DNA of 64,000 bases from Halocynthiibacter namhaensis. Lineage in GTDB: Bacteria > Pseudomonadota > Alphaproteobacteria > Rhodobacterales > Rhodobacteraceae. Below the pieces are notes generated by a model. It searched no databases and was not told the origin of the DNA. It was given only the letters and a program-made list of their open reading frames with translations. Location of the stretch: assembly GCF_000812685.1 (NCBI RefSeq), contig NZ_JWIF01000065.1, positions 30,576 to 94,575 of the forward strand, written 5' to 3'. Shown piece after piece: positions 55,385-63,740 of this stretch; position 1 is the first letter of the stretch, and the number at the start of each line of letters is the position of its first letter. The translations under genes were made by a program, and so were the position numbers.

Positions 55385-55528
55385 CTAGCGCCAAACAGCA
55401 ATCCATTCTCGAAAGTCGTTGGCTTTCTTTAATGTGAACATTGTGGCGATGCCATCATTGAAGATAGCGTCACCAATAAGTGCGCAAACGACAAGAGAAA
55501 AAATCACGATGGCGGAAGCGTTGGTCAC
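55385..55528 (-). CDS. 47-residue membrane microprotein between the two gap genes
   Basis: A GTG at 55528 opens 47 codons to TAG at 55385. The product has a membrane helix (about 4-22, ASAIVIFSLVVCALIGDAIF) and a polar C-terminal half ending EWIAVWR. A TAA lies four codons upstream, which fixes the start; the ribosome site is only AAGG. The frame has no stop and normal codon use. I infer a real gene from its location in the 422-base gap and membrane-plus-charged layout; its function is unknown. Confidence 0.5.
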   Translation of the reverse strand: MTNASAIVIFSLVVCALIGDAIFNDGIATMFTLKKANDFREWIAVWR

Positions 55529-55698
55529 GAAGAGGCCTTAGAAGAAGGGGGCTGGAATATGCAACAAGTGTCTATGTTTTCTAAAGTTCATGCAAGCCGG
55601 AAATCAGAGGGCAACCGCTTGACGAGGCGTGGGAATGAACCTGAAACCCAAAGGCCCAGCGACAAGCCAGGCCTTCCTTGAATTCGTTTAACTACGCT

Positions 55699-56697
55699 TC
55701 AGAGGCTGCCCATTTTTGCAGCAACATCGGCCATACGCACAGAGAATCCCCACTCGTTGTCGTACCATGCCAGAACACGGACTGTACGCCCGCCGATGAC
55801 TTTGGTTTGATCCGGCGCGAAGATGGACGAATGAGGCGTGTGGTTGAAGTCGATAGAAACCTTTTTCTCGGGGTCATATGACATCACGCGACCCATTGGA
55901 CCTTCACAGGCTGCTTTCACGGCGGCGTTAACTTCTTCAACCGTCACGTCACGGCCTGCTTCAAAGGTCATATCCACGGCGGATACATTTGGGGTGGGGA
56001 CGCGAATGGCAGAACCGTCAAGGCGGCCTTTCATTTCTGGCAGAACTTCGGATAGGGCTTTGGCAGCACCGGTGGAGGTCGGGATCATCGCCATGGCAGC
56101 CGCGCGTGCGCGGTATAGATCACTGTGACGGCGATCAAGGGTTGGCTGATCACCGGTGTAGCTGTGGATCGTGGTCATGATGCCGCGCTCGACACCAATG
56201 CTGTCGTTTAAAACTTTCACAAGCGGGGCCAGGCAGTTGGTGGTGCAAGATCCGTTGGAGATCATTGTGTCGCCAGCAGTCAAAAGTTCGTCATTCACGC
56301 CGTAAACGATGGTTTTCTCGACGTTTTTCGCAGGTGCTGAGATCAGAACCTTCTTTGCACCACGTTCAAGATGAACCTTGGCTTTTTCACCGTCGTTGAA
56401 GTTGCCTGTACATTCCAGAACCACGTCAACGCCAGACCAGTCAAGTTCTTCTGGGTTGTAGGTTGAGAACATCTCAATCGGGCCTTGGCCCAGATCTAGC
56501 GTTTTGTCGCCAACGATGATGTCATTCGGGAAACGCCCATGCACAGAGTCATAACGCATCAGATGGGCGGCTGTGTCCAGCGGGCCAGTTGCGTTGATTT
56601 TAACAACTTTCACGTCATCGCGCGCGCTCTCGGCGATATGCCCCAGCGTACAACGCCCAATCCGGCCAAATCCGTTAATTGCTACAGTGACAGTCAT
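55699..56697 (-). CDS. gap: Glyceraldehyde-3-phosphate dehydrogenase, second copy, probably NADP-preferring
   Basis: 332 residues from the ATG at 56697 (GAGGGG at good distance; the earlier ATG at 56703 is too close). The catalytic Cys is in ISNGSCTTNCLAP. The cofactor loop reads KINATGP instead of INDLGD: the Asp that selects NAD+ is missing, as in GapB of Bacillus (INAS), which suggests NADP and a gluconeogenic role. It shares only part of its sequence with the first copy. Three LacI-type sites lie upstream. Confidence 0.93.
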   Translation of the reverse strand: MTVTVAINGFGRIGRCTLGHIAESARDDVKVVKINATGPLDTAAHLMRYDSVHGRFPNDIIVGDKTLDLGQGPIEMFSTYNPEELDWSGVDVVLECTGNFNDGEKAKVHLERGAKKVLISAPAKNVEKTIVYGVNDELLTAGDTMISNGSCTTNCLAPLVKVLNDSIGVERGIMTTIHSYTGDQPTLDRRHSDLYRARAAAMAMIPTSTGAAKALSEVLPEMKGRLDGSAIRVPTPNVSAVDMTFEAGRDVTVEEVNAAVKAACEGPMGRVMSYDPEKKVSIDFNHTPHSSIFAPDQTKVIGGRTVRVLAWYDNEWGFSVRMADVAAKMGSL

Positions 56698-56789
56698 CTT
56701 CATACCCCTCGGTGATATCGGCTTTAATCCAGATGTGTTTTACGTCGGATTTTGGGGTTCTATATGCCTCTGCGGATGCGGGTGAAAGA

Positions 56790-56835
56790 GTTTAGCGTTA
56801 ACATGTTGGCGCAAACATTGAGTTTTGCGTAAACA
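56790..56835. promoter_or_regulatory. Cluster of three LacI-type sites before the second gap gene
   Basis: GTTTAGCGTTAACA (56790-56803, 11 of 14 to TGTTAGCGCTAACA), TGTTGGCGCAAACA (56804-56817, 12 of 14) and GTTTTGCGTAAACA (56822-56835, 9 of 14) lie 93-138 bases upstream of the start. Confidence 0.5.
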
Positions 56836-57176
56836 TCGTGTCAATATCATATAGAACCGTGGTTCTTGAATGGATTGCTCCTGTATCCACGCAATAGTGG
56901 ATTAGAACCTCAGAAAAGATAAACATTGCAGAGATTGTCATAAAGTTACGGGTATGAGGGGATTGGCTCAACATGTTCCTTTTTGACGCTTCCGTCTTGC
57001 TTGGATAGCATGAGAGGGAAATGGCTTCATCGATTTTTCAGAACAAAATGTGCTCTGTGGTCCTGCACGTTAGGTCCAATTCTATCAATTGTGTTGTTGA
57101 CCAGCCTGTGAAAACCGATGATGTGCGAGATACTGCTCAGATCTATGTGGTTGGGTTGTATGCATTACTTGTGTTC
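56836..57176. other. 341-base gap without a gene
   Basis: Between the second gap promoter and cheD I find no convincing gene. A 66-codon frame on the plus strand (57021-57221) has a ribosome-like AGAGGG only 2 bases before its ATG, and its sequence is unrecognised. Confidence 0.5.
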
Positions 57177-57215
57177 GTTTCGCGTACCATCCCCGGCAGC
57201 AATGCGACGCGAAAC
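57177..57215 (-). terminator. Hairpin downstream of cheD
   Basis: GTTTCGCGT and ACGCGAAAC (9 pairs) enclose a 21-base loop, located 20 bases after the cheD stop. No T run, so a weak or alternative terminator. Confidence 0.4.
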
Positions 57216-57234
57216 AAATGAACAGTGGAACCTG

Positions 57235-57774
57235 TCAGAACAACTCGATCGCGGCCTCCATTGGTTTCGGCGCGGAGGGTTTTTCTGGAGCGATGGTTGT
57301 ACTGCCGTCCGCAATTCGGACAAGGGCCTTGCCGCTTCCTGGCCAAAACTTGACTTGACGCGCAGTGTTGCCACCAGTGCTTTGTCCGACGCACTCGATC
57401 CCCTCGTCAGACAAAAATTGCAAGGCAAAAGCTGCATTTGTTTCGCCAATGTCTGTTGCCATTGCAATCATTCGAGCTCCACCGAATATCTTGGCTTTTA
57501 GGTTGTCACGCCTTGCCCCCGCTTTAATCAAGCCATTGATCAGTAGCTCCATTTCATTGACGCCTTCTCCAATCATCGCTCCGTCGCCGAAGCGACGATC
57601 GGGCAGGAGGATATGGTTCATTCCGCCGATTTGAGAGGCACTGTCCCAGAGGCAGGTGGACACGCAACTCCCTAGCAAAGTTGACAGAATAGCGTCTGGG
57701 CCCGAGCCGACGGCGAACTGACCCTGCGTAATATGTTGTCGATTTTTGTCTTTAGAGATAGGTCCATTACTCAT
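57235..57774 (-). CDS. cheD: Chemoreceptor glutamine deamidase CheD
   Basis: 179 residues. It converts specific receptor glutamines to glutamates, tuning methylation sites. The catalytic Cys is in LSTLLGSCVSTCLWD (about 33) and the His in GGMNHILLP (about 50), with KAKIFGGARMI and GGNTARQVKFWPGSGKALV later. Its start overlaps the stop of cheB by four bases. It is the last gene of the three-gene operon. Confidence 0.95.
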   Translation of the reverse strand: MSNGPISKDKNRQHITQGQFAVGSGPDAILSTLLGSCVSTCLWDSASQIGGMNHILLPDRRFGDGAMIGEGVNEMELLINGLIKAGARRDNLKAKIFGGARMIAMATDIGETNAAFALQFLSDEGIECVGQSTGGNTARQVKFWPGSGKALVRIADGSTTIAPEKPSAPKPMEAAIELF

Positions 57775-58808
57775 GTGTTTGCCATACTCCGTCGTTTTGT
57801 GCTGCAGGCATCTAAAATTGCGTTTCCGATATCGTCTACGGGCAATTGTTGTTTAACGCCGCCCAGATCATATGCAATTTTGGGCATTCCGTAGACAACG
57901 GATGATGTTTCGTCCTGACCAATGGTTTCGGCGCCATTTTGATAAAGTTCAAAAAGCCCCTGAGCGCCGTCGCGCCCCATGCCGGTCAATATTGCTGCAA
58001 CACAGCTTGGGGCGAATGGTTTCGCGGAACGCATCATAACGTCGACTGAGGGTCTGTGACCGCTTACAGGTGGACCTTCAATCAATCGCACACGCGTGGG
58101 GCTAGCACTCTGAAGTTCCATATGAAAGGCTCCTCCGGGGCAAATGGCAACCTCGCCTTGGCGAATTTCATCACCATCCTTTGCGATACGCACTTTCATT
58201 TCTAGCTGATCATCAAGTCGGGTTGCGAAACTGCGCAGGAAATTTTCGGGCATATGCTGGGTTACGAGCGTTGGCGGGCAATTCGCAGGCCAAGGACCGA
58301 ACACTTTCTGTAGCGCATCAACGCCACCTGTTGAGGCGCCAATCAGAACAGGCCTTCCATTCCAGTGAAATGCTTGGGCCTTCCGGGCGATTTTACTGTG
58401 TCTCTGAAGTGCGGACACGTCCGCGCTGGCCGCAGCGACGAGACTATCCGGTAAGCGTTCTAGTGTGTTTCCGGATTCTGTGGATGGCTTTTCTATGCAA
58501 TCGACGGCTCCTAGACTTAAGGCTTTGATAGTGGCGTCACGGCTGCTTCTTGCAAGAGATGAAAACATTACCACGGGCATTGGACGCAGCCGCATCAGAA
58601 GTTCAAGAAACTCCAATCCGCTCATCCGCGGCATTTCAATATCAAGGATCAACACGTCTGGATTACAGACCTTTATGACACTCCGCGCTTCAATTGGGTC
58701 GTTCGCCTCCCCAACAACTTCAAGTCGGGTGTCTTTGGACAGGGCTTGGCGGATTAGGCGTCGCATAACGCTTGAATCGTCGACAATCAGTACTTTGACT
58801 TTTGGCAT
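57771..58808 (-). CDS. cheB: Chemotaxis response regulator methylesterase CheB
   Basis: 345 residues. An N-terminal receiver domain has VDDSSVMRR and phospho-acceptor Asp in LILDIEMPRMSG (about 56). The C-terminal methylesterase domain (about 155-335) has the Ser in GASTGG, the His in TQHMP and the Asp in LTGMGRDG. It demethylates and deamidates receptors when phosphorylated by CheA. It lies 43 bases after the receptor gene; no cheA, cheW, cheY or cheR is in the window. Confidence 0.96.
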   Translation of the reverse strand: MPKVKVLIVDDSSVMRRLIRQALSKDTRLEVVGEANDPIEARSVIKVCNPDVLILDIEMPRMSGLEFLELLMRLRPMPVVMFSSLARSSRDATIKALSLGAVDCIEKPSTESGNTLERLPDSLVAAASADVSALQRHSKIARKAQAFHWNGRPVLIGASTGGVDALQKVFGPWPANCPPTLVTQHMPENFLRSFATRLDDQLEMKVRIAKDGDEIRQGEVAICPGGAFHMELQSASPTRVRLIEGPPVSGHRPSVDVMMRSAKPFAPSCVAAILTGMGRDGAQGLFELYQNGAETIGQDETSSVVYGMPKIAYDLGGVKQQLPVDDIGNAILDACSTKRRSMANT

Positions 58809-58851
58809 ATTTGGTCCTTATTAGGAGGTCTCAGGCGTGTTGGTAAATTGC

Positions 58852-61800
58852 TTAAAACTCTTCCCATCCGTCCGGCACATCCAGAATTTCGGGCTCTTGA
58901 GCGTGGGCCACATTCGAGTTCGCTGAAGCGGCGACGATCTTCGGCTGTGGCGTGCTATGTATAATGCCTGAGGTGCCATCAAGGTTCTCATCCGAACTTG
59001 CTGGGCTACGGGCACTTTTGAAGATATTTGGATCGGTCTCTGATTGGGCTTGGCCTGCGTCAAACTGCGCGACTACGGATGCCAGTGCTTCGGCGCCTTG
59101 GGTTAATGCGTGACTTGCGGCCGTTGTTTCTTCAAACATTGCTGCATTTTGTTGGGTGAATTTGTCGAGTTCATTCACCGAGGTATTAATTTCGGCCAGG
59201 CCACTTGCCTGTTGTTTAGCAGAAACTGCGATTTCTGCGACATGGCGCGAGATGTCTCCAACCGAACCGATGATGTTTTGTAGCGCTTCGCCGGTTTCGC
59301 TGACCAATTCGGCCCCTCGTTTTACGTGTTGGCCGGAGTCTGAGATTAGCTGATTGATCTCATGTGCGGCATCTGACGACCGTTGCGCCAATGCGCGGAC
59401 TTCCGACGCGACAACTGCAAAACCTCGGCCGGCTTCTCCGGCGCGAGCAGCTTCGACGCCTGCGTTAAGTGCAAGAAGATTGGTTTGAAATGCAATGTCA
59501 TCAATGACACTGATGATTTTTGTGATCTTATCTGAGGAAGATTCAATTTTCCCCATTGCTGAAACCGCTTCTTCGACCACGATGCTGCTGGTCTCGGCGC
59601 TGGATTTAGCCGTGTTTACCACGATGTTGGCTTGTTCTGAGGCGTCCGCAGCTGAGCGCACGCTTGACGTTATCTCATCGAGGGCAGCGGCAGTTTGTTC
59701 AAGTGTTGCTGCCTGTTTTTCAGTACGTTGTGATAAATCTTCGGCCGCTGTGCTGATATCTGTTGATTCTGAACGCATATTATCCGCATTGGACACGACG
59801 CCAATCATTGCATCGCGCAGGTTATTGGCCGCGCGGTTGAAATCGGTGCGCAATTGCTCGTATTCTTCGGCCAATGGTTGGGTGACTTCAGTTGTGAGCT
59901 TCCCATCTGCAAGTTCACCTAGGCCTTTGCGCAGAGCCTCTACCACATTGTTTTGCGATTCCACCATCTTCGCTTGTTCTTCTTCGGCACGATCAATGAG
60001 AGATTGCGCTTCGCTGATGTCATTGCCAAGTAAAAGCAAACACAGGGTTTTTCCACTTGCGTCTTTCACGGGGCTTAAGATGGCTTCGAGGAGGGCGCTT
60101 TGTTCACTTCCGTTATTCAAGATGAATTTTGCGGCGACTGTTTTTCCTGATTTTGCTTCTGAAAGAGCGTCTCGTTTTGGTTCCCCCTGAACTGTGAGTA
60201 GGTCGGAAAACGTCACATTCTTGATATCAGATTCAGATGTGTGTGCGGCGTCAAGGAACAGCGCGTTTGAATCCATATACTGTCCGTCGGTTGAAAATGC
60301 GGCTTTGACCTGATGGGTTTCGATGGCACTGATCATCGCGTCGTTCATTTGAGACACGGTTACATCTTCCCATTCAACGACGAACCCGGATCCGTTGCCG
60401 TCGTTGTCCAGGATTAGGTTGATGAAGATGGCAAGCCGCAGTTTCCCTAGGTCAACAAATTCGCGGCGTGGGAGGGATTGCGGTGCGGCAAGCAACGCGT
60501 CTAAGCGGTCTTTGTCTTCCCAGAGAGACGCAACGGATACGCCGATCATGGTGTCTGTATTCAAATCGGGGGCGACCGTCCGGAATTCATCAGCATGGGT
60601 TTTGAAGAAGGACAGCAGAGCACTATTGGTGTTGGTGATGTTGCCGTCAGAATCGAGGATCATCATGGCGGCGGATGAATCGCTGAATGCTGAGCCTTTG
60701 ACGCGCGCTTCGGCGGCGGTTTCTTCTGCGGCCTCAAGGGAAGCTCGGAATTCTTCAAGCGTTTTGGCTATTCCCCCGATTTCATCCCCACGATCAGAGT
60801 CAGGAACTTTGGTTGTGAATTCAGAGTTTGAAATTTTACGCATCACTTGGTTGAGCCGCAGAAGGGGGCGGCTTATGGACAAGCCAAGAACGATCGAGAT
60901 CATGGCGAAAACGGCGAGAGCGACGAGGCCATCACGGATCATTTTTGTACGCATCTGCGACCACGGCAACATAAATTCGGATTGTGATTGCGCAGCAATG
61001 AGCGCCCATGTGTGCCCATGCACGGTTAGGGGCGCGTAGTTTTCGTGGAGCATGCCTTCGTTCGTTGAGCGGGTGTCGCTTCCTGTGATCCCTGACAATG
61101 CAGCGGTGATTGCGGGGCTGTCCATCCGTGTTTCGAGGAGAGAGCCGACATGCCCGTTGGTAAGGTCAGAGCGTAGGTGATTATCCGGGCCTACGAGGTA
61201 AGTCTGTCCCGTTTCGCCTAGGCCTTCTTGAGAATGCAAAACAGCGTTAATTTGTTCAGCACCGATTTGATAGACGATAACCGCCGCAGGAGATCCATTG
61301 CGATTTGGGATAATCGAGGCAAAAAAGGCTGCGGGGGCGTTGGAAACCTCATAGACCCGGAAATCAAAGAATTGCGCACCGGAGACGGGATTGTCTTCGC
61401 TAAGCATCGTTGTAACGATTTCAGTGAGCGTGGAATTGTCGACGGATCCATCAAGAATATTGGTGGCAAAATCGTCTTCTTTTTCAACGGAATAAAGAAC
61501 GTTCCCAAGGGTATCGATCAGAATAACATCATAGAGACCGACATTGTTCATCAGGGTCGTATAAAAACTGTGATAGCGTTTATGGGTGCGGGTATAGTTG
61601 TTGCTGTCGTCGGCCTCGATGAAGTTTTCACGCTCGCCGAATTCATATGGATTGTCGGTGATCCAAGTTTGTTTCAGATAGGCTTGAGGGTCTTCAAATT
61701 CGCGCCAGCCGCCTTTGAAACCAAAAATTGAATCCAGCACAGACGGGTTGTTCGCTTGAATTGCGAGACTAAATTCAACATTTTCAAGAAATGTTTCCAG

Positions 61801-61974
61801 ATGGTCGGCACGCCCTTCGACGAGAGATCCGAGGCGCTGTTCTGTCAATCTTTCGAGAGAGGATTTTGACAATTCAAGCGCGATAAAGGTCATCAATGCC
61901 AGAGAAGTCAAACAAAGAGATACCATCACAAGTGGAAGCTTGAGTGTGAGCTTGATTGAATTGAAAAACCGCAT
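58852..61974 (-). CDS. Methyl-accepting chemotaxis protein with periplasmic sensor, PAS-like domains and GWEEF tail
   Basis: 1040 residues from the ATG at 61974 (GGAG upstream); a longer in-frame start adds 40 non-family residues. Membrane helix at about 12-34; large periplasmic region about 35-365, which looks like a double-Cache domain; second helix at about 372-392 followed by HAMP (SRPLLRLNQVMRKISN); two PAS-like domains at about 450-680; long coiled coil; and the signalling tip (about 845-890), with IDDIAFQTNLLALNAGVEAARAG and FAVVASEVRALAQRS. The C-terminus GWEEF fits the pentapeptide tether for CheR/CheB (like NWETF). It is co-transcribed with cheB and cheD. Ligand unknown. Confidence 0.93.
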   Translation of the reverse strand: MRFFNSIKLTLKLPLVMVSLCLTSLALMTFIALELSKSSLERLTEQRLGSLVEGRADHLETFLENVEFSLAIQANNPSVLDSIFGFKGGWREFEDPQAYLKQTWITDNPYEFGERENFIEADDSNNYTRTHKRYHSFYTTLMNNVGLYDVILIDTLGNVLYSVEKEDDFATNILDGSVDNSTLTEIVTTMLSEDNPVSGAQFFDFRVYEVSNAPAAFFASIIPNRNGSPAAVIVYQIGAEQINAVLHSQEGLGETGQTYLVGPDNHLRSDLTNGHVGSLLETRMDSPAITAALSGITGSDTRSTNEGMLHENYAPLTVHGHTWALIAAQSQSEFMLPWSQMRTKMIRDGLVALAVFAMISIVLGLSISRPLLRLNQVMRKISNSEFTTKVPDSDRGDEIGGIAKTLEEFRASLEAAEETAAEARVKGSAFSDSSAAMMILDSDGNITNTNSALLSFFKTHADEFRTVAPDLNTDTMIGVSVASLWEDKDRLDALLAAPQSLPRREFVDLGKLRLAIFINLILDNDGNGSGFVVEWEDVTVSQMNDAMISAIETHQVKAAFSTDGQYMDSNALFLDAAHTSESDIKNVTFSDLLTVQGEPKRDALSEAKSGKTVAAKFILNNGSEQSALLEAILSPVKDASGKTLCLLLLGNDISEAQSLIDRAEEEQAKMVESQNNVVEALRKGLGELADGKLTTEVTQPLAEEYEQLRTDFNRAANNLRDAMIGVVSNADNMRSESTDISTAAEDLSQRTEKQAATLEQTAAALDEITSSVRSAADASEQANIVVNTAKSSAETSSIVVEEAVSAMGKIESSSDKITKIISVIDDIAFQTNLLALNAGVEAARAGEAGRGFAVVASEVRALAQRSSDAAHEINQLISDSGQHVKRGAELVSETGEALQNIIGSVGDISRHVAEIAVSAKQQASGLAEINTSVNELDKFTQQNAAMFEETTAASHALTQGAEALASVVAQFDAGQAQSETDPNIFKSARSPASSDENLDGTSGIIHSTPQPKIVAASANSNVAHAQEPEILDVPDGWEEF

Positions 61975-62149
61975 GTGACGCTCCAAGTGTTGTTCACAGG
62001 TCAAAGGACCAGACCGAGCAAACATGCGCAGCAAACGTGAAAATAACTTTAAGCGTTTCGATTTTTTTGGCGTAACCACGAACTGGCTATTCACGCGCAG
62101 GCGAAGGATTGGGCTTGCGCGTGGTAGAATTGTTTATCCTATGGGGGCG

Positions 62150-62911
62150 TTATGGCAGGCGGATGCCACCGTCTACGCGAATGATTTCGCCGTTCATATA
62201 TGAATGACTGATCAGAAACACGGCGAGGTCAGCCACTTCGGAGGGTTTGCCTAAACGTTTAGGGAAGAGGGGCTGTTTGCCGAGCGCTTCTTGCGCCTCT
62301 TCTGGTAGGCCTTGCAGCATGGGCGTCAAAAACAGGCCAGGCGCGATGCAATTTACCCGAATGCCATATGAGGCAAGGTCGCGTGCCATGGGCAAGGTCA
62401 TGCCTGCAACGCCAGCTTTGGACGCGGCATAAGCGGGTTGACCTTTTTGACCGTCAAAAGCGGCAATAGAAGCCGTGTTCACGATGACGCCTGTGTTTCC
62501 GTCTTCGTCCGCACCGTTGTGTTGCATACGTTCAGCTGCGAGGCGACAGGTGTTGAATGTGCCTTTTAAGTTTACATCGATCACTTTGGAAAAGCTGCTC
62601 ATTGGATGCGCGCCGTCGCGGCCAACAGTTTTTGCAGCGATCGCAATACCCGCGCAATTCACCAGCGCGTTCACAGGGCCGTGGGTGGCTTCACAGGCAT
62701 CAAGTGCGGCGCCAATATCCTGTTCTGAGGTAACATCGCCCTGTGCGAAAATCAGATTGTCGCCCAATTCTACAGCAAGATCTGCGCCGCGTTGTTCATT
62801 CATATCGACGGCGACCACTTTGCCACCAGCTTTGATAATAGCGCGTGCGCAAGCTTCCCCCAAGCCAGACGCCCCCCCGGTTACCATCGCGATTACGTTT
62901 TCAAGTTTCAT
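62150..62911 (-). CDS. SDR of the 3-hydroxyacyl-CoA dehydrogenase type 2 (HSD17B10-like) group
   Basis: 253 residues. The NAD motif TGGASGLGEA lies at the N-terminus, the Asp after VVAVDMNEQ selects NAD+, NCAGIAIA is the structural motif, and the Ser-Tyr-Lys triad is in NTASIAAFDG and YAASKAGV. This group oxidises short-chain 3-hydroxyacyl-CoAs. It lies 93 bases downstream of the broken acyl-CoA dehydrogenase gene on the same strand, so together they would have formed a beta-oxidation pair. An AGGGAA ribosome site precedes the ATG. Confidence 0.9.
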   Translation of the reverse strand: MKLENVIAMVTGGASGLGEACARAIIKAGGKVVAVDMNEQRGADLAVELGDNLIFAQGDVTSEQDIGAALDACEATHGPVNALVNCAGIAIAAKTVGRDGAHPMSSFSKVIDVNLKGTFNTCRLAAERMQHNGADEDGNTGVIVNTASIAAFDGQKGQPAYAASKAGVAGMTLPMARDLASYGIRVNCIAPGLFLTPMLQGLPEEAQEALGKQPLFPKRLGKPSEVADLAVFLISHSYMNGEIIRVDGGIRLP

Positions 62912-63004
62912 CGTTATTCCCTATTCTGGATCTTGATTTTCGCCCTATATGCCGCAGGCTTAAGGGCCATAAATCATATGATTGTTGCGCAACTATTGCA
63001 TGCT

Positions 63005-63406
63005 TTAGGATCGATGGTTTCGATCATCCAACCCAAGGCCACGGCCAATAATTTCTTTCATGATTTCAGACGTGCCCGCATAAATTCGGCTGATCCGGGC
63101 ATCCGCATATAGGCGACAGATTTCATAGTCCTGCATATAGCCGTTGCCCCCATGCAATTGCACACATTGATCGGCGACCTCGCCTTCAAGTTCGGATGTC
63201 AAAAGCTTCACCTCAGCCGCGAGTTCGGCACTTAGCACCCCGTCGAGATGGTTAAGAACACAATGATCGACCAAGGTCTGCGCTGCATCCAGCCGGGTGC
63301 GCAGGGCGGCCATAACAAAGCGAGAATTCTGAAAACTTCCAATTGGCTTTCCAAAGGCTTTGCGGTCCTGAATGTAATCCATGGTGATGTCAAAGGCACG
63401 TTGGTC
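63005..63406 (-). pseudogene. Acyl-CoA dehydrogenase, 3' part, interrupted by an IS3-family element
   Basis: The coding sequence has the C-terminal half of an acyl-CoA dehydrogenase: RAFDITMDYIQDRKAFGKPIGSFQNSRFV, LTSELEGEVADQCVQLHGGNGYMQDYEICR, and RISRIYAGTSEIMKEIIGRGL, the last with the active-site loop. Upstream of the QRAFD segment (about 63403) sequence similarity stops and the IS begins. The missing 5' part lies beyond the element, outside the window. The gene was probably knocked out by the insertion. Confidence 0.85.
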
Positions 63407-63464
63407 TTGTCGCGGTTTAGTTCCGGTCTCTTTCGAGCAATGTTTGCTATGAAGGAGATAGAGA

Positions 63465-63740
63465 ATGGCAAAGAGATACACAGACGAGTTTCGGCGTGAT
63501 GCGGTGCGCATGGCGACGACGAGTGGCTTAACGCGGCCTCAACTTTCATCAGATTTAGGGGTTGGGCTTTCGACGCTGAACAAATGGGTTCAACAGCATC
63601 AACACGATGACCTGATGTCAGGACCGCATGAAGACGTTGAGAAGGAGAACACGCGGCTTCGCAAGGAAGTCCGTCTGCTGCGCGAGGAGAGGGAAGTGTT
63701 AAAAAAGGCGGCAATCTTCTTTGCAGGCCAAAGCCGGTGA
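63465..63740 (+). CDS. IS3 transposase subunit OrfA
   Basis: 91 residues. A helix-turn-helix region (about 4-50, KRYTDEFRRDAVRMATTSG and LSSDLGVGLSTLNKWVQQ) is followed by a leucine zipper (about 58-85, EKENTRLRKEVRLLREEREVLKKAAIFF). It binds the IS ends. GAAGGAG lies upstream of the ATG. The stop overlaps the orfB start. Confidence 0.92.
   Translation: MAKRYTDEFRRDAVRMATTSGLTRPQLSSDLGVGLSTLNKWVQQHQHDDLMSGPHEDVEKENTRLRKEVRLLREEREVLKKAAIFFAGQSR
63701..63707 (+). other. Programmed -1 frameshift site A-AAA-AAG
   Basis: The heptamer AAAAAAG sits in the OrfA frame as TTA-AAA-AAG, so that slippage by -1 enters the orfB frame and yields the OrfAB transposase, as is known for IS3 elements. Confidence 0.75.

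Noticed and set aside
57021..57221. 66-codon frame before cheD
   Set aside because: The AGAGGG is only 2 bases before the ATG, and the sequence is not like any family I know. It also overlaps the hairpin after cheD.
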